From NCBI RefSeq assembly GCF_001949145.1, contig NW_019091391.1:916249-980248 (forward strand): a stretch of 64,000 nt of DNA, written 5' to 3'. Below the pieces are notes generated by a model. It did no database searches, was not told the origin of the DNA, and saw only the letters and a list, made by a program, of their open reading frames with translations. Below are positions 59,681-64,000 of this stretch, piece by piece. Made by a program: the position numbers and the translations under genes. This stretch comes from Acanthaster planci. Its lineage: Eukaryota; Echinodermata; Asteroidea; Valvatida; Acanthasteridae. Position 1 is the first letter of the stretch, and every line of letters starts with the position of its first letter.

Positions 59681-62600
59681 ATGTGCCACGTTTATGAATA
59701 GCATCTTTCCTTGTATTTACAGATGAAGTTTATTTTGAACAAAGAGCCAAGTGAGTTTCACAGTGTAAGAGTGAATGGTGAAAAAAGGTTCTTCACATCA
59801 CATTTTCCCCAGGACAAAAATTCATTTTTACATGATGGCAATAAAAGGGTACCGCTTGGCAGAACCAGAAATGACACTTATGCATGAATTGTTGCCATGG
59901 CTACCATTAAATGATCTTCCGTCCAAGACCAACACATACATTCAGTACCCGATATGAAACATTTGTAAAAAGCTGTGTGGGTCAATTCTGTACGTTACTG
60001 GTATTTTGATTTGATGCAAGTTGAAGAAAAAAATTGACATGTGTAATGAAGCACCTTTAAAGCAACCCCATGTACAGGTTGTCCCATTAGCACAAATGAG
60101 CGACCCATGTGCACATCTAGGCAATGTTCTTTTTTGACGAACGGCAGCACACTTTCATACACGTTCTGTTGCCTGTTTACATGCAACTTACGATTTGTTC
60201 AACGGCAAAGTTCAGTGCTAACAACGGTTGCCACTGCCCATGATGTGCTCGGTACAGTGTTTAGGTTTTTGCTCTCTCGGTTCTTCTCCCCCACAAGGAT
60301 CCCATGGACATGAGGCAATGGCCCATTCCGCCCATCACGAATAATGGCCTTCGGGCACGACAACCAATTAGCTTAACAGCCCACTCTTTTGAGATTTTGG
60401 TTTCAGGAAAAGACTTTCTCATTTCACCATCTTGGTGAATTTTGAATCCGGAGTCTTCGCTGGTGGACCTGTTGAACAAGCACACACCAAGTGATATCTT
60501 CATCGTGGAAACTGAGTGATTTCAGTTGTGAAAAAAAAATCCAAGCAAGCACTGAAGTCTTCAACGGATTCATCAAGGCAAAACCGAATTCAGCCTCACA
60601 TTCTCTGAAGCCAAAAACTGAGGCAGTGCCCCGGACAAACACTGCCTCTCATCAGTTCTTCAAACCGGATTCTTCAGACAGAATTCTTTCACATGGTGTT
60701 TCACATGTCTGTGTTCCCCACACCTTCCTCAAATTCAGAGAAGTTCAGTTTAACAATTGTTCCTCTTTTTGATTTGGACCAAAATTTACAACCCTGTCTC
60801 TCAGTAGAACCATCCTTCCTTTAATCCTTCTCAGATCCTTAAAATTTCATCAGGAAATTGGAACAATTTAACTAGATAATGACAAGTGAATAGAGCCACT
60901 AGAACTTTTACATTAAGCCTGATGCTCTAAACATTACAAGAAATAGGCCAATGGTAACTACAGTCTACAGTAAAGAATTTGGAATTTTTCTGGAAGGTTC
61001 CGCACTACAGAAGCTGTTCCAGTGATGGTATGGTACAGTTCTCAAAGTTCAGTCTCTCTACTTTGCTTTTTTCCCCTGAATGCATGTGTTACAGAGAAAG
61101 TTAAACTCCTCTCATCGATAGAGTGACAGGGCCAAGACTGATTGAATGTAAAGCCATAGTGTTGGGTTATGCGTCGTGTACAAGTTATATACATGTACAT
61201 GTTCATGTGAGTATGCTCAGTTCCTGAGCAGCAAATACGCGCCCCAATTATAGCATCAATCCCAACTCGAGTCCTACAGTTGTGCAGCCCAACTACACAG
61301 AGTGCCATAGCATGTGCCAAATTCATTTCATTTGTATCAACAATTCGTGCTTGCAGAAAAGAGTTTCATTCCAGGTGGCAAAGTCTGGATAAATTACGTC
61401 TAGTGTGAGCAGCATAAACTTGGATGTAAAGTTTATTTTTTATATAAATTTGCTGACCACCATTGAGACAGCCCGACTGTAAGATGACAGTTTGTTGGGA
61501 CCGACGCTACAGTTGGGGTGTAACAGATACACAGTGTAACGCAACTGGTGGCCTAAAATGAGAAGAGATAAACGTCAGCTTGTGATTTCCACTACAATCT
61601 TCCAAGACCCTCGCAAAATCCAGCACTTCAGAGATTCTGGGAAGTGAGACAGCGTCCCTGATTTGACGACACGACAATCTAACAATTGCTCATGTTCTGA
61701 TTTTGAGAAGTCTGATTGAAAAAGAAAAACAGATGTCAATGTGCAGATGAAATTCCCTTTTACGTGATACCGAAAGACTAAAACAGCCACTTTTGGAGGG
61801 AAGGGTAATTTGTTTGCCAATTTTTGTGGGTGTTCTTGCAGAAAAACAAGCCATGTAAATTTTCATAATTGTGATGACGCAAATGTGACAAGTTCACAAA
61901 ATCATATTTGTAAATAGCCTACAAAACAAAAAAGACAATTCTGAACAGGAAGCTAATGGTCACATGGTTATTTTCTGAAAGACTGAAGGAATAAATTGAC
62001 AGCGACTAAATAACAGCAACCCCAAATTCCACACATCAGATTTCAACCTATTTCATCATGTGAAAATTAGTCACCAGCCACATGCACATCCTTTTGACAT
62101 GTTCCTCCAATAATGCCCCACAAAAATAGGCTAAAAAAATTTCACTCCGCCAGTTTCCTTTGACTATTCTCTCCCTCTTGGTATACAGCAAATCGGTGCT
62201 TTGCAAAAATGAACATTGAAGTTAAGTGAATAATGAGTGAACATAACGAACATGTTAAAATCGCCCACGACATGTTAAAATCCCTCCCCGCCATGTTCAA
62301 CAAACAAACATTACACATGTCTGCATGTAGGCCCAACATGCCGCTAGAAATTCGGGGCCTCACGAGCAAAGGAAAAAATGTGACAAGAAGAAAGACAGGC
62401 GACACATTCCGCAAGGTTTGCTTTTCAATATAAATCAATGAAAAGACTGACATAACAGCTTAAGATTTGAGGATTATTCTGAAGTACAAGGCAGCGATTT
62501 TGGCGCGACTTGACCTCGTGATCGAAGAAAGGACTTTCCGAAAAATCAACAAATGCGAGTAGGAAGTGCTCGCGTTACGCAGTACAATTTCATGACAAAG

Positions 62601-64000
62601 TCGACGCAGTAGCTGAAACAAATCATCAAAAAGCTCACTAGATCGCCTCCAACGAACACCACCTACCTTACACAAGTAAAACAGGTCCTTCTTTCCCCTA
62701 CTGTTTTAAAAATTCATCAGCAAACGTGAAGACGACTTATTTAAAAATGAAGTAAAAAAACTTTCTGTTGTTTTTCTCTTTCAGTGGGAATCCCGCGTGC
62801 ACATGCACACATAATGGTGACATGCATGATGCGCGATGTCAAACACAATCGGGTTACGTTCTGCGCAGTTATGCTCCTGCGTTCCAACTGAAGAAACCCG
62901 TCCTCTAGAACGCCCTCTATCGATTGGGAGTTTCATTATTTTTGATATCTTGTAGAAATTGAAATTAACAAATCAGCAGTAGATATTTAAAATGGTCTGA
63001 CCAAGTTTAGATTTTTAAAATTTGGCTATCAAGATTTGGTAAATTTAATTTTTGACATTCCTTCTCAAATCTTGATTTCGCTTACAAGCTTTCCCAGGGC
63101 ATCGTCATCCTCAAGTTTGTCGTGAAAGTTTTGAGGACGCAGCGCGTGCGATACCGGTGAGAGTAGGTCATGAACGAACTCAAAGTAACAGGACGATCAC
63201 AACCGCCATAGGCTCATAACTGCAGTTGGAGTAAATTTCAGATACCGAGCTTACCACTAGATGAAATTTCATGGGTATTATGACTCTGCAATTTCGATTA
63301 GGAAATTAGAGATTAACGTTGCCATAGCGCGATCGCGGGCTTTGGATCACTAAGATATAGGCTCAGGTGAACGATTTTGTGCATTCACTGTGAATTAAGT
63401 TGAAATAACAAAGAACTCGGCCTCTAGGGCACAAGCAACGCATAATAAATGACATGAAAGCAAGTTCCAGAATAAGAATACTCCAATATATTTTACACAC
63501 CTGAGGGTAAAAGTGATCTTCGAAATTGGCGTATCTCAATTTCAAGTTTCGAGCATTATTCCCCCAGCTGCAGGGTGGAATGTCAGATACCCAGGAACTA
63601 TAATGCCTTCGATTGGCATTTGCCAACCTTCATTGCAACAGCACAATTGAGTTTTTTCCTCAGAATAAAGCCCCCCCCCCCGCTTTTGTAACAGAGACTT
63701 GCATTGGTGAGTGCATATGAAGCAAGATATGAGACAGAGTCGCCCCCCTACTTTGTGGTTGTCATTGTTTCACTGGAATCTGAGGACTTTTTTTCAGACA
63801 TCTGGGGGACGTGTTAGGTAACAATACTCTAGAGTGAGAATTGGGATTGGACATGTTGGGGGAGACCCCTCCCGGTCTCATTTCTTGCTGTATATAGGTG
63901 AGTGGGCCCCTGTTCTAAAGAAAGGTTTTGTGAATGAATTAAATTTGCCGTTTACATTGGGGAGGGGGTGTAGGCATCCTCCCCAGGATTTCCTTGGGGT
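59681..64000. other. 5' flank of G3BP
   Basis: Should contain the G3BP promoter and non-coding first exon, not located. Visible: TATACATGTACATGT near 61188, the E2F site at 62498, a CGCCCTCTATCGATTGGG motif at 62911 and a run of 11 C at 63671-63681. No protein-coding exon recognised. Confidence 0.4.
62498..62507. promoter_or_regulatory. E2F-type site in possible G3BP 5' region
   Basis: TTTTGGCGCG matches the E2F consensus. It lies in a locally CpG-richer stretch (about 62480-62660) some 4.1 kb upstream of the G3BP start codon, a plausible place for the non-coding first exon. The exon itself could not be identified. Confidence 0.2.

Noticed and set aside
58928-59704. Frames of up to 258 codons
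   Set aside because: They cross the 509-N gap and consist mostly of unknown residues.
1-64000. CRISPR arrays, prokaryotic operons, integrated phage or virus genes
   Set aside because: No regularly spaced direct repeats, no run of adjacent long frames, and no viral structural or replication motifs seen on either strand.

Overview
The window looks like nuclear DNA of an animal, most likely a marine invertebrate; the phylum cannot be fixed from the sequence. The reasons are one gene broken into many short exons with canonical GT-AG introns, about 49 kb of flanking sequence without a recognisable gene, many small palindromic DNA-transposon relics, TACATG-rich low-complexity DNA and an assembly gap of 509 N. 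Nothing bacterial is visible: no operons, no Shine-Dalgarno-led gene runs, no CRISPR array. Most long open frames in the window are chance frames.

The one gene that can be read completely is on the minus strand between 58363 and 49242. It is the orthologue of G3BP (Ras-GAP SH3-binding protein, the stress-granule scaffold; rasputin in flies). Ten coding exons join in phase to give 515 residues. In order these hold an Ala/Pro/Thr-rich N-terminal tail, an NTF2-like domain, an acidic disordered region, a Ser-Trp-Ala segment, an Arg/Pro-rich linker, an RRM and an RGG-type tail. A 5' UTR intron probably lies upstream of the ATG, and a possible polyadenylation signal lies at 48558-48553.

Layout: 1-49 kb is largely non-coding DNA. 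It carries foldback elements (149-356; 16304-16439), two copies of an NF-Y-box MITE (27885-28060; 42903-43079), one copy of a YY1-motif MITE (23326-23486), hAT-like and LINE-like relics, and several clusters of promoter-type motifs (3512-3519, 6442-6607, 10604-10725, 27787-27799). 49.2-58.4 kb is the G3BP gene, with a hAT-like relic in intron 2 and a possible opposite-strand exon in intron 1. A second YY1-motif MITE (58448-58584) sits about 90 bp upstream of the G3BP start codon. 59-64 kb is 5' flank with the assembly gap.

No clearly new biological system is visible. The items most worth following up are the YY1/TISU-type motif brought in-frame upstream of G3BP by a foldback element, the paired CCAAT-box MITEs, the long N-terminal tail of this G3BP, and a recurrent CGCCCTCTAT decamer resembling a CTCF core. 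All calls were made by eye without database searches.
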